The position numbers and the translations under genes are program-made. From contig JBKQRV010000145.1 of NCBI GenBank assembly GCA_052143835.1, forward strand, positions 10,887-74,886: a stretch of DNA of 64,000 bases. Direction: 5' to 3'. Positions 1 through 7,648 of the stretch are shown piece by piece. The notes beneath the pieces are model-generated. The model was not told where the DNA came from. It saw nothing but the letters and a program-made list of their open reading frames with translations, and made no database searches. The DNA is from DASPPM01 sp052143835 (GTDB lineage: Bacteria; Pseudomonadota; Alphaproteobacteria; JACZXZ01). The first letter of the stretch is position 1, and every line of letters begins with the position of its first letter.

Positions 1-712
1 AGCCAAAGCCGCCGATCGCCGAGGCAGCAAACCCCTTTAGAGCGAGCGTGAAGCCTTCGTCATAGGTCGCGTTGGCGAGCGGCGTTATGAGCGCGCCGGC
101 GAGCGCACCTAGGAGCGCCGATAGGAAGAAGCTGATACGTACCATGAGCCGTACATTGATGCCCATGAGGTACGCGCCCTCCCGGTCTATGGCGCAGGCG
201 AGCATCTCACGTCCAAACGATGAACGCGTGTAAAGAAGTTGAAGCAGCGCCATGAAGGTGATGCCGATACCAATCACCCAGAGTGCCTGGAGTTGGACAA
301 CGGCACCCAGGATTCGAAGTGGCGGTCCCTCGGTGAAGGGTGGGAAATAGAGCGGATTGGGACCTACCACGAGTAGCGTGCCGGTCTTGAGCAGCACGGA
401 AACGCCGAGCGTGATCATAACCAGCGTCATCACGCTCGCCCGGCGCACGCGTGAGATGGTAAGAAAGTCGATGAGGGCGCCAAGCGCGCCGACCGCGAGC
501 GCCACCAGGAGAACGGCTACCGGCGTCGGAACGCCCCATTGGCCGATCGCGAGTGCTGCCAATATCCCGCCCAGCATTACGAACTCGCCCTGGGCGAAGT
601 TGATGATATCGGTAGCATTGAAGATCAGATTGAAGCCGAGGCCAACGAGGGCGTAGATACTTCCGACCGTGATGCCACTCACGATGAACTGAACAATCAT
701 CGCCCCGGTCAT
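1..712 (-). CDS. livH: Branched-chain amino acid-type ABC transporter permease LivH, partial
   Basis: The reading frame starts at ATG 712 and stays open to the left edge, so about 237 residues of a protein usually near 290 are present. The N-terminus reads IVQFIVSGITVGSIYALVGL, followed by FNATDIINFAQGEFVMLGG, the hallmark of the LivH family of inner-membrane permeases for hydrophobic amino acids and related carboxylates. Several hydrophobic segments follow. It begins 36 bases after the binding-protein gene on the same strand and is probably the third gene of an operon that continues as livM/G/F outside the window. The family is clear; the substrate is not. Confidence 0.93.
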   Translation of the reverse strand, partial: MTGAMIVQFIVSGITVGSIYALVGLGFNLIFNATDIINFAQGEFVMLGGILAALAIGQWGVPTPVAVLLVALAVGALGALIDFLTISRVRRASVMTLVMITLGVSVLLKTGTLLVVGPNPLYFPPFTEGPPLRILGAVVQLQALWVIGIGITFMALLQLLYTRSSFGREMLACAIDREGAYLMGINVRLMVRISFFLSALLGALAGALITPLANATYDEGFTLALKGFAASAIGGFG

Positions 713-748
713 GACAATTTTACCACGATCGCGGCGTCTCGAGCGCTG

Positions 749-1897
749 CTACATCCCGTGCTGAAAGCCGTACATCTTGCCTCCTCGCACCTGATCGATC
801 CAGACAGCATCGAGGCCCAGGCCGTCGTGGTTGCTCGGCGAGAAATTGTAGGTACCCGAAGCGAGCACGAGGTCATGGACCGATTCCATCGCATGCAGCA
901 TGTCCGACTTCTTGCCCTTGGCGAGCTCGAGCGCTTTCGCGTAGATGTGCATGGCGTCCCAGCCGATCGTGTTGTAGGGGTAAAGTCGGAAGTCCGCCCC
1001 ATGCTTCTCCTTGAGAAGTCCGGAAAGCTCTTGCTGGCCCGGCGTCACCTTGTCGGGCGCGGTGAGGCCTAAAAGATAAATTCCCTCGGCCGCGGGACCA
1101 GCGGCCTCGATGATGCCGAGTGTCGCCACACCTTGGCCCGCGATGATGGGCGTCTTGTTACCCAATTGATTGGCGTTGCGAAGCGTCACTGCCATGGTGG
1201 ATCCCGATCCCCAGAGCAGCACCGCCTGCGGATTGGCTGCGAGGAGCTTGGTCCACTCGGGCGTGGTGTCAGTCGACGTGTAATTGATCTCTTCGGCACC
1301 CACCAAGGTCACGCCTGTCTCCTTGAGAAGGCCTTTGACAGCATTATAGGCGTCCGTTCCATAAGCGTCGCTCGTGTAAATCATGCCAACGTTTGAAGCA
1401 TTAAGCTTGTTTTTGGCGAAGAGGAGCGCCGCCTTCACCTGAAACTCGTCGTTGATCTGGCAGCGGAAGACGTAGGGGTTGTTGAGATGTGTAATCGATA
1501 TCGTATTGTTGAAGGCGCAAAGCGGCACCTCGGCCTTCTTCACGATAGGCGCGACGGCGAGCGTATTGCTGCCCAGGTTGGGTCCGATGATGCCATACAC
1601 GCCGGCATCGATCAGGTTACGGAAATTGGTGACCGCGACATCGGGCTTGCTCTGATCGTCGCGGATCAAGAGTTTGATGGGATGTCCATCAACGCCGCCC
1701 TTCTTATTGATTGCGTCTGCGGCGAGCTCAATGCTCTCGACTACGGGCACCCCTAGGGAACTTGCGGCTCCGCTCAGCGGCTCCGAAACTCCTAGGGTAT
1801 AGGGCTCCTTGTCTGCCGCATCGATCTTCGCGAGAGGAATGGTCGTAAGTGCCGTGGCCGCGAAGAGCAGGGCCGTTCTCAACAAAGTAGCGTTCAT
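749..1897 (-). CDS. Periplasmic Leu/Ile/Val-type substrate-binding protein
   Basis: A 382-residue protein of the type I periplasmic binding fold (LivJ/HAAT family). A hydrophobic signal peptide covers about residues 1-27. The mature part opens with YTLGVSEPLSGAASSLG, the usual first strand and ligand loop. GVYGIIGPNLGSNTLAVAPI and MIYTSDAYGTDAYNAV are typical family segments. The start is supported by GAGGAG just upstream. It sits between the amidohydrolase-fold gene and livH and should feed that permease. LivJ-like proteins in catabolic clusters often bind aromatic or aliphatic carboxylates rather than branched-chain amino acids, so the ligand is left open. Confidence 0.93.
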   Translation of the reverse strand: MNATLLRTALLFAATALTTIPLAKIDAADKEPYTLGVSEPLSGAASSLGVPVVESIELAADAINKKGGVDGHPIKLLIRDDQSKPDVAVTNFRNLIDAGVYGIIGPNLGSNTLAVAPIVKKAEVPLCAFNNTISITHLNNPYVFRCQINDEFQVKAALLFAKNKLNASNVGMIYTSDAYGTDAYNAVKGLLKETGVTLVGAEEINYTSTDTTPEWTKLLAANPQAVLLWGSGSTMAVTLRNANQLGNKTPIIAGQGVATLGIIEAAGPAAEGIYLLGLTAPDKVTPGQQELSGLLKEKHGADFRLYPYNTIGWDAMHIYAKALELAKGKKSDMLHAMESVHDLVLASGTYNFSPSNHDGLGLDAVWIDQVRGGKMYGFQHGM

Positions 1898-1924
1898 GAT
1901 GGATCTCCTCTTGTTCGCTTTCCA

Positions 1925-2761
1925 CTAATAGCAACCAAGGCGGCGCAGCAGTTGGTCGGCGTTCCGGTAAAGCACGCCTTCAAGCGCTTCGTCCTTGAAG
2001 GGTAGGCTACGGATGCGCGCGAGCGCCGTTTCGACCGGCACGACCGGAAAGCAGCTCGCGAAAAGGATCCGATCCGGGATGATCGTGTTGGCTGCCTCGG
2101 CAAAGAGGGCGGCACCCGGGAGGTGCGAGTACAGAGATGTGTCGATGTATACGTTCTCGTGACGAAAGGCGATCGCGATTGTCTCCCCAACCCAAGGCCA
2201 GCCAGAATGGTCTATGACGATGGTTAGTTCGGGAAAGTCGGCTGCCACGTCGTCGATGGCGCGAACGTCGCCATGGACAAGTCGCGGGCCTGCGAAGGGA
2301 AGAGGCCCGCAGGTAATGACAACGGGCACGGCGAGTTCGGCGCACTTGGAGTAGACGGGATAGAGGCGCTTGTCGTTCGCCGGGACAAGGCCGCCGAATG
2401 GATCAATGGATACGCCTTTGAGACCGAGACTGCGGACGGCATGCTCGACAGCCTGAACCGATTTCATGCCACGTAGGGGGTTGATACCAGCGAAACCGAT
2501 GACCTTATCGGGGAAGCGGCGCATCGTCTCTGCGACGTATTCGTTGCCGATGTCGTGCCCGTCGGTGCCTTCGGTCTGCCGGCCCGTGAAGACAGCACGT
2601 TCGACACCCTTGGCTGTGAAGTCGGCAACCCACCCGTCAAGCGTCGTCTCCTCGGGCGCCGTCGTGCCAAGCTTTCGCATCACGCTCTTCGTCAGCGGGT
2701 GCTTAAGTGCGACCAGATACTCCGGCGTATTTGGGCGCGAGCGAAAATCGATAATGCGCAA
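1925..2761 (-). CDS. Amidohydrolase-2 (ACMSD-like TIM barrel) family protein with altered metal site
   Basis: A 278-residue TIM-barrel protein of the amidohydrolase-related family, whose members hydrolyse or decarboxylate small cyclic acids. Family landmarks are GFAGINPLRG near residue 93, KGVSIDPFGG near 135, VITCGPLPF near 168 and IVIDHSGWPWVGE near 200. The N-terminal HxH motif is replaced by IDFRSRP, and the usual C-terminal catalytic Asp (GTDxP or GSDxP) by FASCFPVV, so the classical metal centre is incomplete. The start is probably TTG, with GAGG a few bases upstream. It is 27 bases ahead of the binding-protein gene and likely first in that operon. Function is unknown; it could be a metal-independent enzyme or a non-catalytic homologue. 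Confidence 0.85.
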   Translation of the reverse strand: MRIIDFRSRPNTPEYLVALKHPLTKSVMRKLGTTAPEETTLDGWVADFTAKGVERAVFTGRQTEGTDGHDIGNEYVAETMRRFPDKVIGFAGINPLRGMKSVQAVEHAVRSLGLKGVSIDPFGGLVPANDKRLYPVYSKCAELAVPVVITCGPLPFAGPRLVHGDVRAIDDVAADFPELTIVIDHSGWPWVGETIAIAFRHENVYIDTSLYSHLPGAALFAEAANTIIPDRILFASCFPVVPVETALARIRSLPFKDEALEGVLYRNADQLLRRLGCY

Positions 2762-3234
2762 CGGACCTCATCCTCCTCCCAGTGCGACGTATCTGTTGCA
2801 TTCGTCCAGCTCACCTCCCGGACGACTACCCCTTCCGTGGGCACAACGAGGCATCCAGAACGGGAATGAATTAAGCGGACATTCCCAGGACGATCGGGGA
2901 TTTCGTGGATTGATGGTCAAATTCAGCCTTACCGACAACCCTTCCCCCTCCAAATTGCTACCAAGCATGAGTCGTCTAACGGAGGACACCCTCGATACGG
3001 CGGTCGCTCCGATGGCATATACAGGACCACGCTCGACAGCTCGCACATGCGGGGTCGGTCGGATTCCTGCAGCCTCGCGCGACGCAGTTCCTGTGTAGAG
3101 CCAATTCGAACGCGAGACATTGACCTATATCAAAGGTGCCTCGAAGGGGCCGACGCGGGCCTTGTCATGTCGTTGTTGAATATTTTATCCGGGCTTGCGC
3201 ACACCGCCTGGTCGGCTACCCGTACAAAAGCGAG
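2762..3234. other. Intergenic region, no gene recognised
   Basis: No convincing gene lies here. It must hold the promoter of the minus-strand operon that starts at 2761. A purine-rich GGAGGAGG tract (on the minus strand) lies just upstream of that start. The left end may include badly decayed sequence belonging to the transposase remnant at 3235-3440, but I could not follow it. Confidence 0.5.
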
Positions 3235-3440
3235 TCACGACATGCCGCGCTCGCCGAAAGCATGCAGAATGACCTTGGTGCGTCTTCGCACCTCACCGAA
3301 CAGCCCCTCGAAGAGATACGTTGTCCTGATCACCCGTCGTTGTCCGAGAAGGAAGCGCAGCTGTGCGCAGCAAGCCTCGAAGTCGTCGTCGAGGCAATCC
3401 GAAGCCCCTATTGCTTGTCTTTCGCCGGCCGCGTCGCCGC
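3235..3440 (-). pseudogene. IS256-family transposase remnant (C-terminal part)
   Basis: The minus-strand reading frame gives DDFEACCAQLRFLLGQRRV, then IRTTYLFEGLFGEVRRRTKV and HAFGERG before a stop. This matches the conserved C-terminal block of IS256-type Mutator transposases, in which RRAIRTTNLLERLFVEE and KIIPNAFGE are typical. The catalytic domain is absent and the sequence after AFGERG is not recognisable. Only about 65 residues of a roughly 400-residue transposase remain. It lies directly beyond the end of the TRAP binding-protein gene and probably marks the left boundary of that cluster. Confidence 0.75.
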
Positions 3441-3448
3441 GACCGAAC

Positions 3449-4435
3449 CTACTTGGTGTTTGCGGCAGCCTCGATGAGTTCGCGTGGCACCTTGTCATAG
3501 TTCTCGGGCCAGGTCTTCACGGCTAGCGCTCGAAAGGGCTCGCGATCCGGGTGGGTTATCTGCCCCCCGAGCTCGAGCCATTTTTTGGCCATTGCGACAG
3601 CGTATTCACGATCAGCGAGTCTCTCCTTCGGTCGTGCCTCTGCCTCCGCTTGCAAGATTATGTCCTGCAAACCCTTCGGTAACGTCTTCCACCATTTTTC
3701 GGAAACAGCCATAACTGCTATTGTGTATGCATGATCGAGCTCTGGCGCATACTTCGCGATCTCATAGTCCTTGAAGTTGATCCCGCCCTCAAAAGTCGCA
3801 TCGACACCGTCGACTACGCCTTGCTTTAGCGCAAGATACACTTCGGGACGGGCGATCACGACCGGTATGGCACCAAGTGCACGATAGTACGCGACCAGAG
3901 GCGGCGTCTCAGGGACCCTGATCTTTAAGCCCTTGAAGTCCGAGGGACTGTTGATGGCCCGCACGCTGTTGTACGCTACGCGGGGGCCCATAGTCCAGAA
4001 GCCGAGGACGCGGATCCCGGCATCTAGCATTTTCTTGGAGAGCTCAGCCCCGACCGGTCCATCCAACACTTTGTAGACGTGATCGTAGTCACGAAACAGA
4101 AATGGCATATTGAAAAGATCCCAGCTCGCCGCGAACCCTGCGGCCGGAGCTGTGCTGCAGGCGCACGCTTCTATCGTCCCTGTTTGCATTCCACGATAAT
4201 AGTCCGTTTCTCCCCCAAGCGTTCCCTTGTAGACCCGGACATTGACCTGAAACTTTCCCTTCACGAGCTCCTCGATGCGCGCCTTCATGTAATCGGTTCC
4301 AACGTATATAGGAACGGGCAAGTCGGGATAGATGCCCGTGATCTTCATTTGGTATGTTTGGGCAGATGCGATATTTGACCAACCCATGATGACTGCAAAA
4401 GCCATCGCACACACAGCTAGCACATTTATTTTCAC
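3449..4435 (-). CDS. TRAP transporter solute-binding protein, DctP type
   Basis: A periplasmic binding protein of the DctP/TAXI-like TRAP class, about 328 residues from GTG 4435. That start is chosen because GGGAGGA lies six bases upstream and gives a compact signal peptide ending near SNIASA; longer starts to 4474 would overlap the preceding gene. Family features include TDYMKARIEELVKGKFQV, GGETDYYRGMQTGTIE, IRVPETPPLVAYYRALGA and the segment AVMAVSEKWWKTLP. The membrane partner is the fused DctQM gene at 7649-9502 on the other strand. It follows the CMD-family gene by 22 bases in one operon. The substrate is probably an organic acid, by family. Confidence 0.92.
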   Translation of the reverse strand: MKINVLAVCAMAFAVIMGWSNIASAQTYQMKITGIYPDLPVPIYVGTDYMKARIEELVKGKFQVNVRVYKGTLGGETDYYRGMQTGTIEACACSTAPAAGFAASWDLFNMPFLFRDYDHVYKVLDGPVGAELSKKMLDAGIRVLGFWTMGPRVAYNSVRAINSPSDFKGLKIRVPETPPLVAYYRALGAIPVVIARPEVYLALKQGVVDGVDATFEGGINFKDYEIAKYAPELDHAYTIAVMAVSEKWWKTLPKGLQDIILQAEAEARPKERLADREYAVAMAKKWLELGGQITHPDREPFRALAVKTWPENYDKVPRELIEAAANTK

Positions 4436-4457
4436 AGCAGGTCCTCCCATGTCTAGT

Positions 4458-5183
4458 TTATTTGCTCTTGCCACCGAGATAGTGGCGAACGCCTTCGATC
4501 CAGGACACTATTCCTCCCTCAATCACGGACAGCGCGATTGCTTCGAGGATCTCCTCTTTGGAGGCGCCTGCAGCCGCTGAGGCCTGCGCGTGCAGGCTAA
4601 TGCCATAGTCGTAACGATCCGCACAATTGATGCAGACGAAAGCGAGCTCTTTGATTTTCCGCTTTGCGTGGCCATCCGCGAAGACGATCTCGCGAATGCC
4701 CTGGTGACCTTCGATCAAAGCCGGCTGCTTTTCGGCAAGCAACTCGACCCAAAGCGGAAGCGAACCGAAGTAGCTTAGGAACTTAGATAAAGTATTCTTC
4801 CGTGCGCCGGCGCCGCTCCGTTGGGAAGATGCGGGCTTCTGCGCTCCCGTTCCCGCGCCGAAAAGCTCTCTTAGCGCGGCGCGTCCCTCGAGGTAGACGA
4901 GAATACCCCGCGAGACACAGCATGCGAGCAAGAGCTCCTCAACCTCTCCCGTTGTGGCACCTGCTTCGAGCGCCCGACGTGCGAAGCCGAAGGCCGGCTC
5001 GTGATGTCGTCGCGCCGCGCAGGTTGCGAACAGGAGGAGAAGTTTGTCCTTGGTTGGAAGCGCTCCGGGCCGCAACACGGCAGAGAGCTGGGCCGACACC
5101 GCCTCGGCTACTTGATGCTCGTACTCTGCCCCGATCGATGTTCCGTGCACAAGAGCGCGAAGATCGGACGAAGTAAACTTCAT
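4458..5183 (-). CDS. Carboxymuconolactone decarboxylase/AhpD-like protein, tandem-domain
   Basis: A 241-residue all-helical protein made of two CMD-like halves. The first half (about 35-108) contains LLLLFATCAARRHHEPAFGF and EVEELLLACCVSRG. The second (about 125-235) contains KELAFVCINCADRYDYGISL followed by HAQASAAAGASKEEILEAI, the C-x-x-C...H arrangement of the AhpD/CMD fold. Members are decarboxylases of lactone acids or peroxide/thiol-dependent enzymes. It is the first gene of the operon leading to DctP, and the 18-bp motif at 5246-5264 sits 62 bases upstream. Together with the alpha/beta hydrolase at 10348-11172 it recalls the beta-ketoadipate decarboxylase/enol-lactonase pair, but that is inference. 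Confidence 0.82.
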   Translation of the reverse strand: MKFTSSDLRALVHGTSIGAEYEHQVAEAVSAQLSAVLRPGALPTKDKLLLLFATCAARRHHEPAFGFARRALEAGATTGEVEELLLACCVSRGILVYLEGRAALRELFGAGTGAQKPASSQRSGAGARKNTLSKFLSYFGSLPLWVELLAEKQPALIEGHQGIREIVFADGHAKRKIKELAFVCINCADRYDYGISLHAQASAAAGASKEEILEAIALSVIEGGIVSWIEGVRHYLGGKSK

Positions 5184-5245
5184 GGTCCCGCCTTCTTACT
5201 GCGCCGAAACCTGCTTGCCCGGTTACTCTTCATAAACGAAAAAGT

Positions 5246-5264
5246 AAAAGGAGTAAATCTTTTA
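5246..5264. promoter_or_regulatory. Candidate GntR operator, copy 1 (AAAAGGAGTAAATCTTTT)
   Basis: The 18-bp core matches, with one mismatch and in opposite orientation, the sequence at 7553-7570 in the other control region of this cluster. Both copies carry outer AAAAG/CTTTT arms eight bases apart. On the minus strand it overlaps a plausible promoter, TTTACT, 17 bases, TATGAA, directed at the CMD-DctP operon. The natural candidate regulator is the GntR protein at 6630-7469. Confidence 0.6.
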
Positions 5265-5745
5265 TTTTTGTGTGTATGGGAGCCCTCAGTTCGCCGCTGC
5301 TTGAGAGGAACCGTTCTGCGCCTTGTGGCAGGGCATCCACCTGGGAAAGCGACCCAAGATATTGAATTATTGCGTAAAATTGCCTCGAAGGTGGTCCCAG
5401 TCGGCGCCAATCTGGGTCCCACCTGACCGGTGACGGGAATGCCAGGTGGCGCATTGCTCACCTGCGCGAGGGGAAGCTGCCGGCTGCGGCAATCTCTCAG
5501 AGGGCAGGCGCTCCTGCACCTGGCGCCGGGGACGAAGGGTTGACGACCAATGAGCCCCCGTCGGAGGCGCAGGCTGTAAATCGGCTTCCAACCGCGACCC
5601 TCGCCAACATCTGCTAAAGCTGTTGATTGGGCACCTCTTTTCATCGATTTAGGCGGGCTCACGGTTGGACGCCAAAGGTGGCCCTGCAAAACTTGAAATT
5701 CGTTTCGCGTCTCAGAAAGTTAGTCTCAGAAAGTTAGGTGCCGAT
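5265..5745. other. Intergenic region, no gene recognised
   Basis: This stretch lies between the promoter of the CMD-DctP operon and the end of the lyase gene. It has open frames on the minus strand (to about 5689), but they carry no family signature, no clear ribosome site and an unlikely composition. I see no RNA gene or transposase relic in it. Confidence 0.45.
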
Positions 5746-6633
5746 TCACATAGATCGGGATTCAATCGCGTATCGATCGTAGGTCGCCCTAAGTTCCGAA
5801 TATCCGAGCATCGCGGCAAAATCTTGCATGTTAGTTCTTCCTCGCGGAAGGTGCCGCGAGCTGTGTGTTGAAGCAAGGCGAGCGATGTTGTCGCGCAATG
5901 CTTCAGCGACTGTCAGCACCGGCACGAGCGGATAAACGGCGAACCCGGCCACCGATTCAATCTCTTGGCTGGAGAGGTCTTCCTCAAGCCAATTCAGCAA
6001 CTGCAGCGAAAGCGGCTTCTTCGCCTTGCGACGAAGCGCTCTTAGATCGTCGATGGATTTGACACATCCGGAGACCGGCTGCACCAAGTCCGCGCCAGCG
6101 TCGGCGTAAGCGGCAAGGCGAGCGATGCACTCAGGCATGTCTATTGCATCGCTTCGTGCAACGATGATCGTGTTTGGATTGGCACGCGCGTCGCATGCAG
6201 CTCGGATCTTCGCGACGGCTAAATCGATCGGCAGCAATCCAGTGACGCTGCCGAGACACGGGCAGATCTTCGGACTGATCTGGTCTTCGATAACGATTCC
6301 GGACACTTGCGCTGACTCGAAGGCGCGCACCGTCCGTTGTACGTTGAGAACACTTCCGTAACCGGTATCGCAGTCAGCCACAACGGGCGAGCCGGGGATC
6401 GCACTCGCAATTCGGGACACCACGCTGAGGTTCTCCGTCATGGTATAGAGCTCGAGGTCAGGTTGTCCGAGAAGTGACGCTGATATCCCAAAACCAGTGG
6501 TGAATACCGCTTCGAAACCCGATTGCGCAATGATCTTGGCGCTGAGCGCATCGTAGGCTCCCGCCATCCAGATAGTGCGCTCGGCTTCAACCATCGCACG
6601 AAGCCGCTTTGCTTGCCCGCAAACTTCAATCAT
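5746..6633 (-). CDS. Isocitrate lyase/PEP mutase family C-C lyase
   Basis: A 295-residue (beta/alpha)8 enzyme of the PEP mutase/isocitrate lyase superfamily, which includes 2-methylisocitrate lyase, oxaloacetate decarboxylase and dimethylmalate lyase. Visible landmarks are MAGAYDALSAKIIAQSGFEA, FTTGFGISASLLGQPD, the metal-binding VVADCDTGYG, IEDQISPKICPCLGSVTG and IIVARSDA. The Cys in PKIC lines up with the catalytic Cys of the lyases (PKRCGH in PrpB), pointing to C-C bond cleavage, but the Gly-His that normally follows is absent. ATG 6633 overlaps the regulator stop in ATGA, with GAGGAG upstream, so the two are translationally coupled. The exact 2-hydroxy or 2-oxo acid substrate is unknown. 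Confidence 0.88.
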   Translation of the reverse strand: MIEVCGQAKRLRAMVEAERTIWMAGAYDALSAKIIAQSGFEAVFTTGFGISASLLGQPDLELYTMTENLSVVSRIASAIPGSPVVADCDTGYGSVLNVQRTVRAFESAQVSGIVIEDQISPKICPCLGSVTGLLPIDLAVAKIRAACDARANPNTIIVARSDAIDMPECIARLAAYADAGADLVQPVSGCVKSIDDLRALRRKAKKPLSLQLLNWLEEDLSSQEIESVAGFAVYPLVPVLTVAEALRDNIARLASTHSSRHLPRGRTNMQDFAAMLGYSELRATYDRYAIESRSM

Positions 6634-7469
6634 CTGGAACTCCTCGTGGTTCTTGATGGACTTCCATGCCTTTCGCTTGGAACCGCAGATTGTCGTTGGA
6701 GAGTGCGCGACGTTTGCTTGATGGCATAGGATGATTCTCTCACCGCAGACTCGAGGTAGCTGAGATGGCGATCCATCACCGTCCGAACGCGTGCGACATC
6801 GCGCGACCGAAGTGCTGTCAGCGTATCCTGATGCAGCTGAGCAACATCGGCCACACTTTCGAACTCTGCAAAAAAGTCCTTCATCATCCGAAATAGCTGC
6901 TCGAGCACCTCATGTTGATAACGGGCGAGCAACGGGCTTTGCGCAGCCCGCCCCATCGCGTAATGAAACAGATGATCGTAATGTACTCTAACGACATAGC
7001 TCTCAGCCGAACGCTCCCGGAGCTGCTGGATCGTAAGTTCCATCGCGTCAAAGTGTTCGTCTGTTGCGCGCTCGGCTGCGAGTTCAGCGATGCGGAGTTC
7101 GACCGCTCGGCGCGCCTCCACCAGCTCCGACGGAGACGCTGAGATCCGACTGGGCCTGTGCTGGGATAGCAGGTCGAAAAGCTCTGCACTCTCGACCGTA
7201 GTGCCCCCGTGTAGCCCCCGCCGAGACTTCAGCACCCCGGCGTTATTCAGAATCTTGAGCGCCTCCCCGATCGTGACCCGGCTAACACACATGTCTCGCG
7301 CGAGTTCCTCGATCTGAGGCAGCCAGTCGCCAGGTTTGAAGACTCCTGAGCGAATTGCGTAAGTGATCTGATCGATCACCTCCTGAGAGGCCTTCGAATT
7401 GGATATGGGATGAAAGGCCCACTGCGAGGTTAGCCGGACAGGCTCGTGGCGAGAAGGGGTGTGGGTCAT
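6630..7469 (-). CDS. GntR-family (FCD subgroup) transcriptional regulator
   Basis: About 279 residues from ATG 7469; upstream TTG starts to 7535 would run through a palindrome at 7514-7529, so the later start is preferred. A winged helix at the N-terminus contains VIDQITYAIRSGVFKPGDWL, ELARDMCVSRVTIGEALKIL and NAGVLKSRRGLHGGTTV. The helical C-terminus (VEARRAVELRIAELAAERAT, RVHYDHLFHYAMGRAAQSPL, HQDTLTALRSRDVARVRTVM) is an FCD effector domain, which usually binds a carboxylate with a metal. It is divergent from the DctQM operon and coupled to the lyase gene. It is therefore the likely regulator of this whole cluster through the 5246 and 7553 motifs. Confidence 0.93.
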   Translation of the reverse strand: MTHTPSRHEPVRLTSQWAFHPISNSKASQEVIDQITYAIRSGVFKPGDWLPQIEELARDMCVSRVTIGEALKILNNAGVLKSRRGLHGGTTVESAELFDLLSQHRPSRISASPSELVEARRAVELRIAELAAERATDEHFDAMELTIQQLRERSAESYVVRVHYDHLFHYAMGRAAQSPLLARYQHEVLEQLFRMMKDFFAEFESVADVAQLHQDTLTALRSRDVARVRTVMDRHLSYLESAVRESSYAIKQTSRTLQRQSAVPSERHGSPSRTTRSSR

Positions 7470-7513
7470 AACTGAGCGCCTGCGTTCAAGGATTCCGAGC
7501 GGTTCTGCGTCTG

Positions 7514-7529
7514 GGTGTTCGAGAACACC
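7514..7529. promoter_or_regulatory. Perfect palindrome GGTGTTC-GA-GAACACC upstream of GntR gene
   Basis: Seven-base arms with a two-base centre, lying 45 bases upstream of the preferred GntR start. Position and symmetry suit an operator for autoregulation, or a small hairpin in the leader. It does not resemble the AAAAGGxGTAAATCTTTT motif nearby, so a second regulator is also possible. Confidence 0.4.
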
Positions 7530-7552
7530 TAACAAACATCGTCCACGAAAGA

Positions 7553-7570
7553 AAAAGATTTACACCTTTT
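7553..7570. promoter_or_regulatory. Candidate GntR operator, copy 2 (inverted copy of the 5246 motif)
   Basis: On the minus strand this reads AAAAGGTGTAAATCTTTT, differing from the 5246 copy at one base. It lies in the divergent region between the GntR gene and the DctQM gene, with an A/T-rich TATATTAT next to it. One site here could control both directions. Confidence 0.6.
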
Positions 7571-7648
7571 ATATTATCAGGTAGGAGCAGTCGTCAAGTG
7601 CCAGAGACGCGGTGACAAAGCCGCGCCGGTGTTAGGCGAGGTCACAAG

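Noticed and set aside
539..1072. Long plus-strand open frame opposite the livH and binding-protein genes
   Set aside because: It lies antisense to two clearly coding genes and has no family signature; a composition shadow.
5180..5689. Minus-strand frame of about 169 codons in the gap before the lyase gene
   Set aside because: No ribosome site, no recognisable domain, and it runs through the candidate operator and promoter at 5246-5264.
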